Below, in pieces: positions 8,267 to 17,965 of a DNA stretch of 64,000 nt (within the stretch, counting starts at the first letter, position 1; each line of letters starts with the position of its first letter). A program made the translations under genes and the position numbers. A model generated the notes under the pieces. It was not told the DNA's origin, made no database searches, and worked only from the letters and a program-made list of their open reading frames with translations. The stretch is from Stutzerimonas sp. S1 (GTDB lineage: Bacteria; Pseudomonadota; Gammaproteobacteria; Pseudomonadales; Pseudomonadaceae), in NCBI RefSeq assembly GCF_025966695.1, contig NZ_JAOEIY010000001.1:320474-384473 (forward strand), read 5' to 3'.

Positions 8267-9913
8267 TCAACCCAAAGACGGGGCGCTGCGGCTTAGCAGC
8301 GCCTGGATATCGAGCCCCTTCGACAAGGTGCCATAAACTCGCCCCCGTCCTTCCAGACGACTGGCGATAAACGCATCACTGACTGCAGCATTACCCGCTT
8401 CCAGCAACAGCCCGGCCTGCAAGGCCACGGCAATATCCTCGGTAAGCTGGCGGGCGCGGTACTGGATATCGTCGGGATCGCGCAACGCCGTGCCGAGTCG
8501 CTCGATATGCAGCTTCAGGCGCGCGTCGCCATGGCCATCGCCGAGCTCGTCGAACAGCGCGTCGAGCACACCGGCCTCCTTCGACAACGCACGCAGCACG
8601 TCCAGGCACTGCACGTTGCCGGAGCCTTCCCAGATGGAGTTGACCGGCGCCTCGCGGTACAGACGCGGCAGGATGGTTTCCTCGACGTAACCGGCGCCAC
8701 CGAGGCATTCGCTGGCCTCGGCGATCATTTCCGGGGCGCGCTTGCAGATCCAGTATTTACCTACCGCAGTGACCAGCCGGGCGAATCTGGCTTCGCGCTC
8801 GTCGTGCAGATTGTCCAGGGCGCGGCCCATGCGCAGGGTCAGGGCCAGAGCGGCTTCGCTCTCAAGCGCGAGGTCGGCCAGCACGTTGCGCATCAGCGGC
8901 TGCTCGATCAGCGCCCGACCACCTACATGGCGGTAGGTGCAGTGATGCAGAGCCTGGGTCAGCGCCTGGCGCATCAGCGAGCTGGAGCCGATCATGCAGT
9001 CGAAGCGGGTCATGCCGACCATTTCGATGATGGTCGGTACGCCGCGCCCCTCCTCGCCGACCATCCAGGCCAGCGCGCCGCGGTACTCCACCTCGCTGGA
9101 GGCGTTGGCCCAGTTGCCCAGCTTGCTCTTCAGCCGCTGGATGTAGAACGCGTTGCGCGTGCCGTCCGGACGATGGCGTGGCAGGAGGAAGCAGGACAGC
9201 CCCTTGTCGGTCTGCGCCAGCGTGAGGAAGGCATCGCACATCGGCGCCGAGCAGAACCATTTGTGTCCGACCAGCTCGTAGGCTGCTCCCGGCCCACCAG
9301 CGCCGAGCGGATAGGCACGGGTGGTGTTGGCACGCACGTCGGTGCCACCCTGTTTTTCAGTCATGGCCATGCCGATGGTGACGCCGGCCTTCTGCTCCAT
9401 GGGCAGATTGCGCGGATCGTATTCGCGGCTGAGGATCTTCGGCAGCCAGCGCTCGGCCAGCTCGGGCTGCAGACGCAGCGCCGGCACGCTGGCAAAAGTC
9501 ATGGTCAGCGGGCAGCTGCTGCCCGCTTCGGCCTGATTGTGCAGATACATCAAGGCGGCGCGCGCCACCTGCGCACCGGGCTGCGGATCGCTCCAGGGCA
9601 GCGACGGAATGCCATGCTCGATGGCCGTGCGCATCAGCTCGTGATAGGCCGGATGAAATTCCACCACATCGATGCGATGACCGTAGCGGTCGTGGCTCCT
9701 GAACACCGGCCTGTTCTCGTTGGCGAGAAAGCCGGCCGCCATCAGCGGCCCACCGGCAAGCGCGCCATAGGCATCCAGACGCGCGCCGGCCCAGCCAGCC
9801 TGGTAACGCTGCACCCACTGTTGCAGCGGCAGGTCGATGCGATAGAGATTGGCGCCGTCGAGCGGCGGCACCTGGTTGGTAACCTCATGAGTTTCGGCGG
9901 GGTGCAGGTTCAT
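8267..9913 (-). CDS. aidB: AidB-like acyl-CoA dehydrogenase
   Basis: A 548-residue FAD-dependent acyl-CoA dehydrogenase of the AidB/isovaleryl-CoA dehydrogenase subgroup. In E. coli, AidB belongs to the adaptive response to alkylation damage and binds DNA. Visible elements are the flavin-binding MAMTEKQGGTDVRANTT, the segment HKWFCSAPMCDAFLTLAQT, and near the C-terminus CLGGAGYVEE and REAPVNSIWEGSGNV, which positions the catalytic region and binds FAD pyrophosphate. The length matches E. coli AidB (about 541). It precedes the EF-hand gene on the same strand; no ada-like regulator is near. Confidence 0.88.
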   Translation of the reverse strand: MNLHPAETHEVTNQVPPLDGANLYRIDLPLQQWVQRYQAGWAGARLDAYGALAGGPLMAAGFLANENRPVFRSHDRYGHRIDVVEFHPAYHELMRTAIEHGIPSLPWSDPQPGAQVARAALMYLHNQAEAGSSCPLTMTFASVPALRLQPELAERWLPKILSREYDPRNLPMEQKAGVTIGMAMTEKQGGTDVRANTTRAYPLGAGGPGAAYELVGHKWFCSAPMCDAFLTLAQTDKGLSCFLLPRHRPDGTRNAFYIQRLKSKLGNWANASSEVEYRGALAWMVGEEGRGVPTIIEMVGMTRFDCMIGSSSLMRQALTQALHHCTYRHVGGRALIEQPLMRNVLADLALESEAALALTLRMGRALDNLHDEREARFARLVTAVGKYWICKRAPEMIAEASECLGGAGYVEETILPRLYREAPVNSIWEGSGNVQCLDVLRALSKEAGVLDALFDELGDGHGDARLKLHIERLGTALRDPDDIQYRARQLTEDIAVALQAGLLLEAGNAAVSDAFIASRLEGRGRVYGTLSKGLDIQALLSRSAPSLG

Positions 9914-10059
9914 CGCGGGCTCCTCGATCCGTATCCGTCGTGGCTTGCAGCAAGCTTAGCCGCGCCGGGACAGGTGCCCCTCCACGGGGCCGTATCGGGA
10001 AGAGTGAAGCATGGCGCTGGTGGCCGCTGAAGCGGGGTATCGGCCAAAAGGGCCGCGCC

Positions 10060-12063
10060 TCAGGCAATCGGACCAGGCGTGACGGTACGGGAGGACAGAT
10101 CGCGGCCGAGGGGGCTGTGCGTCAACAGGCCCACCGTCAGGCGCAGGCGGAAACGACTGCCATGGCCCGGCCGCGAGCGATGATCGAGCTGACCGTCGAG
10201 CAGCACCGCCAGCCGCTGGCTGATGGCCAGACCGATACCGAGTCCGCCGTAGCGCCGCGTCAGGGACGCATCGAGCTGCCGGAACTGCTCGTACAGCGAA
10301 TCGTCGTCGGAGGCACCGAAGCCGATACCGGTATCGATCACCTCGAACTGCAGGGGCAGCTGCAGCGTCGCCGGTCCCGCCTGACTGATGCGCAGGGTGA
10401 CGCTGCCCTGGCGAGTGAACTTGATGGCATTGTCCAGCAGGTGACCGATGATCTGCTCGAGCTTCTCGGCATCACCGTGCACCAGGTCCGGCAGCGGCCC
10501 GTCGAGTTCGACGGAGAAATCCAGCCCCTTGCCATCGGCCCGCGGTGCGAAACGCTGCTGCAGGGCGTCGGTCAGTTCGCGCAGGCTGAACGGTGCCCAA
10601 TCCGGCTGCTGTTTACCGGCACGCAGCTCGCTGAGCACCAGGATGTTGTTTACCAGACGCAGCATGTCGCGCGACGAGTCGGTGGCAATGCGCAGGTATT
10701 GCTGGCGCTCCGCGGGCGTCTCCGACGATGGCAACAGCTCCAGCGCTCCCATCACGCCCATCATCGGCGTGCGCAGCTCATGGCTGATGCTGGAGAGAAA
10801 CTCGTCTTTCAGCCGGTTGCTTTCCGCCAGTTCGCTATTGAGCTGCTCCAGTTCGGCGCGGGAAGCCTCGAGGATGCTGGCGCGCTCGTCCTTGAGCACG
10901 TTGATGCGGTCGGCCAGCGCCATCGACAACAGCACCACCTCCAGCGCCGCGCCGATCTGGCTGGCGTACATGGTGAGGAACATGTGTGGCAGGTAGCCGA
11001 GCACCATCAGCGTGTTGATCTGCCCGCCGATCAGCAGCGCGCTCCAGGCGATGATGAAGTAACGCGCCATGCGCATCTTGCGCAGCCAGGCAGCGATACC
11101 CGCGGCGAAGATCGCCAGGGTGAACAGCAACGCCATGATCGTCGCCAGGCGTAGCGACACACCGTAATCGGTGAGCAGCGCCAGCAGTATCACCAGCGAA
11201 CAGAGCCCCATCATCAGCAACAGCAGGCGATCGACCCACGGGCTGTGCTCCGCGGTGCGCAGGAAGCTGCGGGCAAACTGGCAGCCGAACAGCCCCGCCG
11301 CGCCGATGAACAGCGGCGTGGCGACATTTGCCCACCAGGGATGATCGGGCCACAGATACTGCAAACCGGCACCGTTGACCGAAATCTGGTAGAGGCCAAA
11401 GGCCGCGATATAGAGGATGTAGTACAGGTAGCTGACGTCGCGAATGCTCAGGTAGATGAACAGGTTGTAAACCAGCATCGCCAGCAGCACGCCGTAGATA
11501 ATACCCAGCACATAGGTATGGCCGGATTGCTCTTCCAGATAGGCATGGGGACTCCAGAGGGTCAGCGGCACCTGGATCGACCCCTGGCTCTGCACCCGCA
11601 GATAGAGGCGCTGAGGCTGATGCGGCGCCAGCTCGAGCTGGAACAGGTAATTGCCCTGGCCGATCTCGCGGCTGGACCACGGCAGGGTGTCGCCGGTGCG
11701 TCGCGCCAGCCGGTAGCCGCCAGCAGGGTCGGGCAGGTAGAGCTCCACGCTGTCCAGAGGGGGATAGCCCAGCTCCAACAGCCAGCGTTGCGGCCCGCCA
11801 GCGGCCGACGGTCGGTAGTTCAGATCGACGCGTATCCAGTAGACAGAGCGCGAATAGCCGCCATTGAGCACGGCGGCGGCGTGCCGGCGAAAACGCTCGT
11901 CGAAGTCGGCGGTGCTGACGTCTTCGATATGCGCCTGGCCGCGCAGGTCCTCATAGACGTCCATGACCTGGCCCAGCGGGACGCGCCGGGCATGCTCGTC
12001 GAAATCGACAGCCTCTGCCAGCAGCGGCAATAGCGCGAGGATGAACAGGAGAAAATGCCGCAT
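10060..12063 (-). CDS. LadS-type 7TMR-DISM sensor histidine kinase lacking a receiver domain
   Basis: A 667-residue inner-membrane kinase. After a signal peptide, residues 25-175 form a periplasmic 7TMR-DISM extracellular domain, 180-390 seven membrane helices, 390-420 a coiled coil, 425-490 HisKA with SSISHELRTP (His428), and 530-650 a HATPase domain with LLDNAIKF, DTGIGFG and GGLGIGLAIS. Position next to thiD-thiE-hemL is that of ladS in P. aeruginosa, where LadS promotes biofilm and calcium-responsive signalling through GacS. P. aeruginosa LadS is about 795 residues and ends with a receiver domain; here the protein stops after the ATPase domain. No receiver remnant fits in the 146 bases downstream. 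Homology to LadS is inferred from architecture and gene order. Confidence 0.85.
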   Translation of the reverse strand: MRHFLLFILALLPLLAEAVDFDEHARRVPLGQVMDVYEDLRGQAHIEDVSTADFDERFRRHAAAVLNGGYSRSVYWIRVDLNYRPSAAGGPQRWLLELGYPPLDSVELYLPDPAGGYRLARRTGDTLPWSSREIGQGNYLFQLELAPHQPQRLYLRVQSQGSIQVPLTLWSPHAYLEEQSGHTYVLGIIYGVLLAMLVYNLFIYLSIRDVSYLYYILYIAAFGLYQISVNGAGLQYLWPDHPWWANVATPLFIGAAGLFGCQFARSFLRTAEHSPWVDRLLLLMMGLCSLVILLALLTDYGVSLRLATIMALLFTLAIFAAGIAAWLRKMRMARYFIIAWSALLIGGQINTLMVLGYLPHMFLTMYASQIGAALEVVLLSMALADRINVLKDERASILEASRAELEQLNSELAESNRLKDEFLSSISHELRTPMMGVMGALELLPSSETPAERQQYLRIATDSSRDMLRLVNNILVLSELRAGKQQPDWAPFSLRELTDALQQRFAPRADGKGLDFSVELDGPLPDLVHGDAEKLEQIIGHLLDNAIKFTRQGSVTLRISQAGPATLQLPLQFEVIDTGIGFGASDDDSLYEQFRQLDASLTRRYGGLGIGLAISQRLAVLLDGQLDHRSRPGHGSRFRLRLTVGLLTHSPLGRDLSSRTVTPGPIA

Positions 12064-12277
12064 GAAGCCTCGTTAATGCAGGTCGAGACACCTCTGGAAC
12101 CACCGGTCCAGGACTTCGTCGCGGCTGTCCGTCAAAAGCAAAGTGCCATCAATCTAGCACAGCGCCGTCGGGGTCGATAAATCGCGTCAGCCGGATTATC
12201 GCATCACCGACAGCCGCGCGCGCCGACCTGCGGACGCGATGATCCGCGCACACGGTTTGGTGATAAGCTCGCACGCC

Positions 12278-13072
12278 ATGAAAACGCCTACCTCCAGACC
12301 CATCGTCCTCTGTCTGTCCGGCCATGACCCCGTTGGCGGCGCCGGCCTGCAGGCGGACATCGAGGCCCTGCTCGCCCAGGGTTGCCACGCCGCCCCGACA
12401 GTCACCGCGCTGACCGTGCAGGATACCGTCGACGTCAGCGATTTCCGTGTTCTCGACCGTGCCTGGGTGCTTGCCCAGGCCGAGGCGGTGATCGCCGACG
12501 TGCCGATCGCCGCCGTCAAGCTGGGCATGCTCGGCTCGGTGGAAATGGTCGAGACGGTACTGGAGATCATGGCCAAGCTGCCTGGCGTACCACTGGTCTG
12601 CGATCCGGTGCTGCGGGCCGGTGGCGGCGGCGCGCTGGGCAAGGACGATGTCGGCTACGCCATGCGCGAGCGCCTGTTCCCGGTATCCACCATCGCCACG
12701 CCCAATCTGCCGGAAGCACGCATTCTCGCCGAACTGCCGCAAGGCAGCGCCGATGAATGTGCCGAACGCCTGCTGCCGCATATCCGCCATCTGCTGATCA
12801 CCGGCGGCCACGGCGACGAGCGCGAGGTGCACAACCGCCTCTACTGTCGCGACGGCAGCCGTCACGACTTCACCTGCGCGCGCCTGCCGGGCAGCTATCA
12901 CGGCTCCGGCTGCACGCTGGCCAGCACGCTCGCCGGGCGCCTGGCACTCGGCGAGGAATTGACCAGCGCCGTACGATCGGCACTCGACTACACCTGGCGC
13001 ACCCTGCGCGACGCCGAGGCACCTGGACACGGACAGTACATCCCCCGACGCCTGCCGCTGGATCTGGCCTGA
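12278..13072 (+). CDS. thiD: Hydroxymethylpyrimidine/phosphomethylpyrimidine kinase
   Basis: Phosphorylates HMP and HMP-phosphate to give the pyrimidine half of thiamine. The 264-residue ribokinase-fold protein has [18 protein letters not shown] near the N-terminus, [10 protein letters not shown], the segment [14 protein letters not shown], and the anion-hole/catalytic [14 protein letters not shown]. The ATG at 12278 gives [15 protein letters not shown] and the usual family length; a further in-frame ATG at 12239 would add 13 residues and cannot be excluded because neither site has a strong ribosome-binding sequence. thiE follows 14 bases downstream. Confidence 0.94.
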   Translation: MKTPTSRPIVLCLSGHDPVGGAGLQADIEALLAQGCHAAPTVTALTVQDTVDVSDFRVLDRAWVLAQAEAVIADVPIAAVKLGMLGSVEMVETVLEIMAKLPGVPLVCDPVLRAGGGGALGKDDVGYAMRERLFPVSTIATPNLPEARILAELPQGSADECAERLLPHIRHLLITGGHGDEREVHNRLYCRDGSRHDFTCARLPGSYHGSGCTLASTLAGRLALGEELTSAVRSALDYTWRTLRDAEAPGHGQYIPRRLPLDLA

Positions 13073-13086
13073 CAGGAGTGCTGCGC

Positions 13087-13728
13087 ATGAAGGAATCCAC
13101 CCAGCTCCGCGGCCTTTACGCGATCACCGACAGCCAGTTGCTGGCCGACGGTCGTCTGCTGCCCTATGTCGAAGCGGCGTTGCAAGGCGGCGCGCGGCTG
13201 CTGCAGTACCGTGATAAATCCGGCGACGATACCCGCCGCCTGCGCGAAGCCGCGGCATTGCGTGACCTCTGCGAACGCCACGGCGCGCAATTGATCATCA
13301 ATGACGACGCCGAGCTGGCCGCGCGCCTGAGCGTGGGCCTGCATCTGGGCCAGGAGGACGGTTCGTTATCCGCCGCCCGCGCGCTGCTTGGGCGCCAGGC
13401 AATCATCGGCGCCACCTGCCATGCACAACTGCCACTCGCTGAGCAGGCCGTCACCGAGGGCGCGAGCTATATCGCCTTCGGCCGCTTCTTCAACTCAAAC
13501 ACCAAGCCTGGCGCACCAGCGGCCAGCATCGAATTACTGCAGCAGGCGCGCAGTCGTTTCAGCCAGCCGATCGTCGCCATCGGCGGCATCACGCTGGAGA
13601 CGGCGCCGCAACTGATTGCCGGTGGCGCCAGTCTGATCGCGGTGATCCACGCGCTGTTCGCCGCCGAAACCGCTGCCGAAGTGCAGCGCCGCGCCGAAGC
13701 CTTCACTCGACTATTCAGCAACCCCTGA
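13087..13728 (+). CDS. thiE: Thiamine phosphate synthase
   Basis: Joins HMP pyrophosphate to the thiazole phosphate to make thiamine phosphate. The 213-residue TIM-barrel protein shows [11 protein letters not shown] at the first strand, [10 protein letters not shown] with the substrate-binding Gln/Arg/Lys, [31 protein letters not shown] and [11 protein letters not shown], all family landmarks. AGGAGTG precedes the ATG at 13087. It is cotranscribed with thiD; hemL starts 56 bases further on, so heme and thiamine genes are probably linked in one operon, as in P. aeruginosa. Confidence 0.95.
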   Translation: MKESTQLRGLYAITDSQLLADGRLLPYVEAALQGGARLLQYRDKSGDDTRRLREAAALRDLCERHGAQLIINDDAELAARLSVGLHLGQEDGSLSAARALLGRQAIIGATCHAQLPLAEQAVTEGASYIAFGRFFNSNTKPGAPAASIELLQQARSRFSQPIVAIGGITLETAPQLIAGGASLIAVIHALFAAETAAEVQRRAEAFTRLFSNP

Positions 13729-13784
13729 CTCCCGCCCAGGCGGCCGCACTGCGTCGGTCCGCCCCACGTATCGCGAGGCCCCGC

Positions 13785-15068
13785 ATGTCCCGTTCCGAAA
13801 CCCTCTTCGCCAGTGCCCAGACCCACATCCCCGGTGGCGTCAACTCGCCGGTGCGCGCTTTCCGCAGCGTCGGTGGCACTCCGCTGTTTCTCAAGCACGC
13901 CGAAGGCGCCTATGTGATCGATGAGGACGACAAGCGCTATGTCGACTATGTCGGCTCCTGGGGCCCGATGATCCTTGGCCACAGCCATCCCGAAGTGCTT
14001 GATGCGGTGCGCCGTCAGCTCGACCACGGACTGTCCTATGGCGCGCCGACGGCGATGGAAACCCAGATGGCCGAACTGGTCTGCAGCCTGGTGCCGTCGA
14101 TGGAGATGGTGCGCATGGTCAGCTCCGGCACCGAAGCGACCATGAGCGCGATCCGTCTGGCCCGTGGCTACACCGGCCGTGACGCGATCATCAAGTTCGA
14201 GGGCTGCTACCACGGCCACTCCGACAGCCTGCTGGTCAAGGCTGGCTCCGGTGCGCTGACCCAGGGCGTGCCAAGCTCGGCCGGCGTGCCGGCGGACTTC
14301 GCCAAGCACACCCTGACCCTGGCCTACAACGACCTCGCCGAAGTCGAATCCACGCTGAAGGAGAAGGGCGAGCAGGTCGCCTGCATCATCGTCGAGCCGG
14401 TAGCCGGCAACATGAACTGCGTGCCGCCGGCACCGGGCTTCCTCGCAGGCCTGCGTCGCCTGTGTGACGAGCACGGCGTGGTACTGATCTTCGACGAGGT
14501 GATGACCGGCTTCCGCGTCGCCCTCGGCGGTGCGCAAGCGCATTTCGGCGTGACGCCGGACCTGTCCACCTTCGGCAAGATCATCGGTGGCGGCATGCCG
14601 GTCGGCTGCTTCGGCGGCAAGCGCGCAATCATGGAATGCGTCGCTCCGCTCGGCCCGGTCTACCAGGCCGGTACGCTGTCGGGTAACCCACTGGCAATGG
14701 CCGCCGGCCTGACCACGCTGAAGCTGATCAGCCGCCCGGGCTTTCACGCCGAGCTGACCGATTACACCAGCCGTATGCTGCAGGGACTGCAGGATCGCGC
14801 CGATGCCGCCGGCATCCCCTTCGTCACCACTCAGGTCGGTGGCATGTTCGGCCTGTATTTCAGCGGCGCCGACGACATCGTCACCTTCGCCGACGTGATG
14901 GCCAGCGACGCCGAGCGCTTCAAGCGCTTCTTCCACCTGATGCTGGACGGCGGCGTCTACCTGGCGCCCAGTGCATTCGAGGCCGGGTTCACCTCCATCG
15001 CCCACGGCGAGGCCGAGCTCAACATCACCCTGGATGCGGCCGAGCGTGCCTTTGCCCAGCTGAAATGA
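13785..15068 (+). CDS. hemL: Glutamate-1-semialdehyde 2,1-aminomutase
   Basis: A PLP-dependent enzyme of the C5 heme pathway that converts glutamate-1-semialdehyde to 5-aminolevulinate. The 427-residue length is exactly typical. It begins [23 protein letters not shown], here recognised by its [12 protein letters not shown] signature. It has [26 protein letters not shown], the PLP aspartate in [12 protein letters not shown], and the Schiff-base Lys265 in [14 protein letters not shown]. The stop codon overlaps the start of the next gene by four bases. Confidence 0.97.
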   Translation: MSRSETLFASAQTHIPGGVNSPVRAFRSVGGTPLFLKHAEGAYVIDEDDKRYVDYVGSWGPMILGHSHPEVLDAVRRQLDHGLSYGAPTAMETQMAELVCSLVPSMEMVRMVSSGTEATMSAIRLARGYTGRDAIIKFEGCYHGHSDSLLVKAGSGALTQGVPSSAGVPADFAKHTLTLAYNDLAEVESTLKEKGEQVACIIVEPVAGNMNCVPPAPGFLAGLRRLCDEHGVVLIFDEVMTGFRVALGGAQAHFGVTPDLSTFGKIIGGGMPVGCFGGKRAIMECVAPLGPVYQAGTLSGNPLAMAAGLTTLKLISRPGFHAELTDYTSRMLQGLQDRADAAGIPFVTTQVGGMFGLYFSGADDIVTFADVMASDAERFKRFFHLMLDGGVYLAPSAFEAGFTSIAHGEAELNITLDAAERAFAQLK

Positions 15069-15700
15069 GCCCGGTGCTGGAGCTGCTGCAGGCCCTCCTG
15101 TTGAGCACGAGCGCCGCGACCAGTGCCGTCTGCATCGGTCGTGCGCGACGGCATTACGGCGACGCCGACCAGCCGGCGCTATTCTGCGCCCTGCTCGGCT
15201 TTGCGCTCGCTGCCGGCAGCGGCGTCTGCCTGCTCGCCAGTCAGCTCGATTTCGATGCTGGGGAGGCGCAGCGCTGGCTGGAGCGCGCCACCCTGTTGCT
15301 GGGTCTGCCGCTGATCGCGCTGGCAGCACTGACCCTCGGCCGGAGCTGGGCGTGGAGCCGGCCGACCTGGGGCCGCGTGCTGCTTGGCCTGTGCGCGTTC
15401 TTCGAGCTGGCACGGCAACTCGGCTGGAGCGCACCCTACGCGCTCGGGCTGGTGCTCGGCAGCGCATTGCTGGTGACCTACGCGGGCTTTCTGCAGTGGC
15501 CACAACGACGGCCGACCATGCTCGCCGCTCTTGCCGGCGCCCTGCTGCTCGCCTGCACGCCGCTGGAGTTCGGAGGAGCCGGCAGCAGCCCGCTGAGCGA
15601 CTACCGTCCCCTGCTGCTGGCACTCGCCAGCCCCTTGCTCGTCTGGCTTTTGCTCGATCTACCGGGCAATGCGCGCATCGACCGCGACGCTTCCGCATAA
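15065..15700 (+). CDS. Conserved integral membrane protein of unknown function
   Basis: A 211-residue, strongly hydrophobic protein with about six predicted membrane helices and short loops. No motif allows a functional call. Its ATG lies inside the last codons of hemL (ATGA overlap), so translation is coupled to hemL. A hypothetical gene occupies the same place after hemL in P. aeruginosa as I remember it. Confidence 0.7.
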   Translation: MSPVLELLQALLLSTSAATSAVCIGRARRHYGDADQPALFCALLGFALAAGSGVCLLASQLDFDAGEAQRWLERATLLLGLPLIALAALTLGRSWAWSRPTWGRVLLGLCAFFELARQLGWSAPYALGLVLGSALLVTYAGFLQWPQRRPTMLAALAGALLLACTPLEFGGAGSSPLSDYRPLLLALASPLLVWLLLDLPGNARIDRDASA

Positions 15701-15819
15701 AAAGCCGGCACGGCGGGTGAAAGGCTTTGTAAGCCTGCGGTCACTTATCCATAATGTGACCGCTGACGCGTTTATGTCTGCTACCCGTAATCGCCCTGCT
15801 TCTCGAGGCGCCTCGATTG

Positions 15820-16359
15820 ATGACCCGCACCGGCCGCATCCTGTCTTTGGGCTGTCTGCTGCTTTCGCCATTGCTGGCTCACGCCGGCGGCAATTCGCTG
15901 CTGATTCCGGCGACGGCGCGCTGCGCGCTGAACACGGTTCCCGAGGAGCTCCCCGCCGCCCTGCGCGCCTGCCAGCAGGCCGCCAGCGAGGGCGATCTGC
16001 AGGCGGCCTTCGAGCTGGGCGAGTTCTACTATGACGGCCGCCGCGCCCCACGCGATCTGGCCAAGGCCCGCCACTGGTTCGAACAGGCTTCGCTGCACGG
16101 CCACGCGGCCGCCCAGCATCGCCTCGGCGTGATGTTCTTCCGCGGCGAGGGTGTCCGGGCGAACAATGTGCAGGCCTACGTGGTGCTGAAGATGGCCGCG
16201 GTCAACGGTGACGAGGATGCCCTCGATACCGCCGACCGAGTGTCCGAGCAGATGCGCCGCGATGAACTGGAAATCGCCACCCAGGTGCTCGGACAGATCT
16301 TTCGCGACTACCTGCAGGACCTGCAGGCCGCCGAGGACCGAGACCCGCTCCAGCCATAG
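15820..16359 (+). CDS. Sel1-like repeat protein, exported
   Basis: A 179-residue protein with a signal peptide (RILSLGCLLLSPLLAHAGG, cut after AHA) and at least two Sel1-type helical repeats: LQAAFELGEFYYDGRRAPRD-LAKARHWFEQA and AAAQHRLGVMFFRGEGV-NNVQAYVVLKMAA, seen by the Gly/Tyr/Ala spacing. Such TPR-like solenoids usually mediate protein contacts in the periplasm. The ATG at 15820 is preceded directly by an in-frame TTG, so the start could be one codon earlier. It is not tightly linked to the upstream membrane protein gene (119-base gap). Confidence 0.75.
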   Translation: MTRTGRILSLGCLLLSPLLAHAGGNSLLIPATARCALNTVPEELPAALRACQQAASEGDLQAAFELGEFYYDGRRAPRDLAKARHWFEQASLHGHAAAQHRLGVMFFRGEGVRANNVQAYVVLKMAAVNGDEDALDTADRVSEQMRRDELEIATQVLGQIFRDYLQDLQAAEDRDPLQP

Positions 16360-16443
16360 GTGGGGCGGGCTTCCAAAAGTCGGGGCGCCCGGCCACTCAG
16401 CGCCGTTTCGCCAGCCGTCCGTGCCTTTATCGCCCCCCATGCT

Positions 16444-16471
16444 TTTATCGGCTTATCCCTGAGCCTATAAT
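16444..16471 (+). promoter_or_regulatory. Probable sigma-70 promoter for miaB
   Basis: A perfect -10 box TATAAT at 16466-16471 lies 16 bases after TTTATC (16444-16449), a weak -35 (3 of 6). The start of transcription would fall about 30 bases before the miaB ATG. Confidence 0.6.
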
Positions 16472-16506
16472 CGCCGGTCATTTTTTGCACAACGCCGGCC
16501 CGTAAC

Positions 16507-17835
16507 ATGACCCGCAAGCTTTTCATCGAAACCCACGGCTGCCAGATGAACGAGTACGACAGCTCGCGCATGGTCGACCTGCTGGGTGAACACCAAGCTC
16601 TGGAAATCACCGAGAATCCGGCAGAAGCCGACGTGATTCTCCTCAACACGTGCTCGATCCGCGAGAAAGCCCAGGAGAAGGTCTTTTCGCAACTGGGTCG
16701 CTGGCGTGAACTGAAGCAGGACAACCCACAGCTGGTAATCGGCGTCGGTGGCTGCGTGGCCAGCCAGGAAGGCGCGGCAATCCGCGATCGCGCGCCCTAC
16801 GTCGATGTGGTCTTCGGCCCGCAGACCCTGCACCGCCTGCCGGAGATGATCGATGCTGCGCGCACCACCCGGCAGCCGCAGGTCGACATCTCCTTCCCGG
16901 AGATCGAGAAATTCGACCGCCTGCCCGAGCCGCGCGTCGACGGCCCCAGCGCGTTCGTCTCGGTGATGGAAGGCTGCAGCAAGTACTGCACCTTCTGCGT
17001 GGTGCCCTATACCCGCGGGGAGGAAGTCAGCCGTCCCTTCGACGACGTGCTGGCCGAGGTGATCCACCTGGCTGAGAACGGCGTGCGTGAAGTGACCCTG
17101 CTGGGCCAGAACGTCAACGGGTACCGCGGTACCACGCACGACGGCCGCATCGCCGACCTCGCCGAGCTGATCCGCGTGATCGCCGCTATCGAAGGTATCG
17201 ATCGCATCCGCTACACCACCAGCCATCCGTTGGAATTCTCTGATGCACTGATCCAGGCCCACGCCGAGGTGCCAGAACTGGTGAAGTACCTGCATCTGCC
17301 GGTGCAGGCCGGCTCCGATCGCATCCTCGCGGCTATGAAGCGCAACCACACTGCACTGGAATACAAGTCACGCATCCGCAAGCTGAAGGCGGCGGTGCCG
17401 GACATCCTGATCAGCTCGGATTTCATCGTCGGCTTCCCCGGCGAGACCGACAAGGATTTCGAGCAGACCATGAAGCTGATCGAAGACGTCGGCTTTGATT
17501 TCTCCTACTCCTTCGTCTACAGCGCGCGCCCCGGTACGCCGGCCGCCGATCTCGCCGACGACACCCCGGAAGAAGTGAAGAAGCAACGCCTGGCAATCCT
17601 GCAGCAGCGCATCAACCAGCAGGGCTTCGAGAACAGTCGGCGGATGGTGGGCACCACCCAGCGCATTCTGGTCAGCGACTATTCGAAGAAGGACCCCGGG
17701 ATGCTGCAGGGCCGAACCGAGCACAATCGCATCGTCAACTTCCGCAGCGACAATCCACGCCTGATCGGTCAGTTCGTCGACGTGCATATCGACGATGCTC
17801 TGCCCCACTCACTACGTGGCACATTGCTGCCTTGA
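16507..17835 (+). CDS. miaB: tRNA-2-methylthio-N6-dimethylallyladenosine synthase MiaB
   Basis: A radical-SAM methylthiotransferase that adds a methylthio group to i6A37 of tRNAs reading UNN codons. The 442-residue protein has the three-part layout: an N-terminal UPF0004 domain with Cys12, Cys49 and Cys83 ligating the auxiliary 4Fe-4S cluster, the radical-SAM cluster Cys157/Cys161/Cys164 in [15 protein letters not shown], and a C-terminal TRAM domain. The cysteine positions match E. coli MiaB. It heads the miaB-phoH-ybeY-corC-lnt series conserved in gammaproteobacteria. Confidence 0.97.
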   Translation: MTRKLFIETHGCQMNEYDSSRMVDLLGEHQALEITENPAEADVILLNTCSIREKAQEKVFSQLGRWRELKQDNPQLVIGVGGCVASQEGAAIRDRAPYVDVVFGPQTLHRLPEMIDAARTTRQPQVDISFPEIEKFDRLPEPRVDGPSAFVSVMEGCSKYCTFCVVPYTRGEEVSRPFDDVLAEVIHLAENGVREVTLLGQNVNGYRGTTHDGRIADLAELIRVIAAIEGIDRIRYTTSHPLEFSDALIQAHAEVPELVKYLHLPVQAGSDRILAAMKRNHTALEYKSRIRKLKAAVPDILISSDFIVGFPGETDKDFEQTMKLIEDVGFDFSYSFVYSARPGTPAADLADDTPEEVKKQRLAILQQRINQQGFENSRRMVGTTQRILVSDYSKKDPGMLQGRTEHNRIVNFRSDNPRLIGQFVDVHIDDALPHSLRGTLLP

Positions 17836-17965
17836 GAGCCGTACCGCGTGCCCCCATGTGAATGCAACGGGGCCGCGGTGCACCGGCGAACGCGCTTTCC
17901 GCTTTGCACCTGCAGCGCTATTCTTCATTCACCTATCCGCCGAAACCGGCCACACATACAAGCCC

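Noticed and set aside
13467-15698. 743-codon minus-strand frame antisense to thiE, hemL and the membrane gene
   Set aside because: It spans three genuine plus-strand genes and begins with an Arg/Ala-rich low-complexity stretch; no domain is recognisable.
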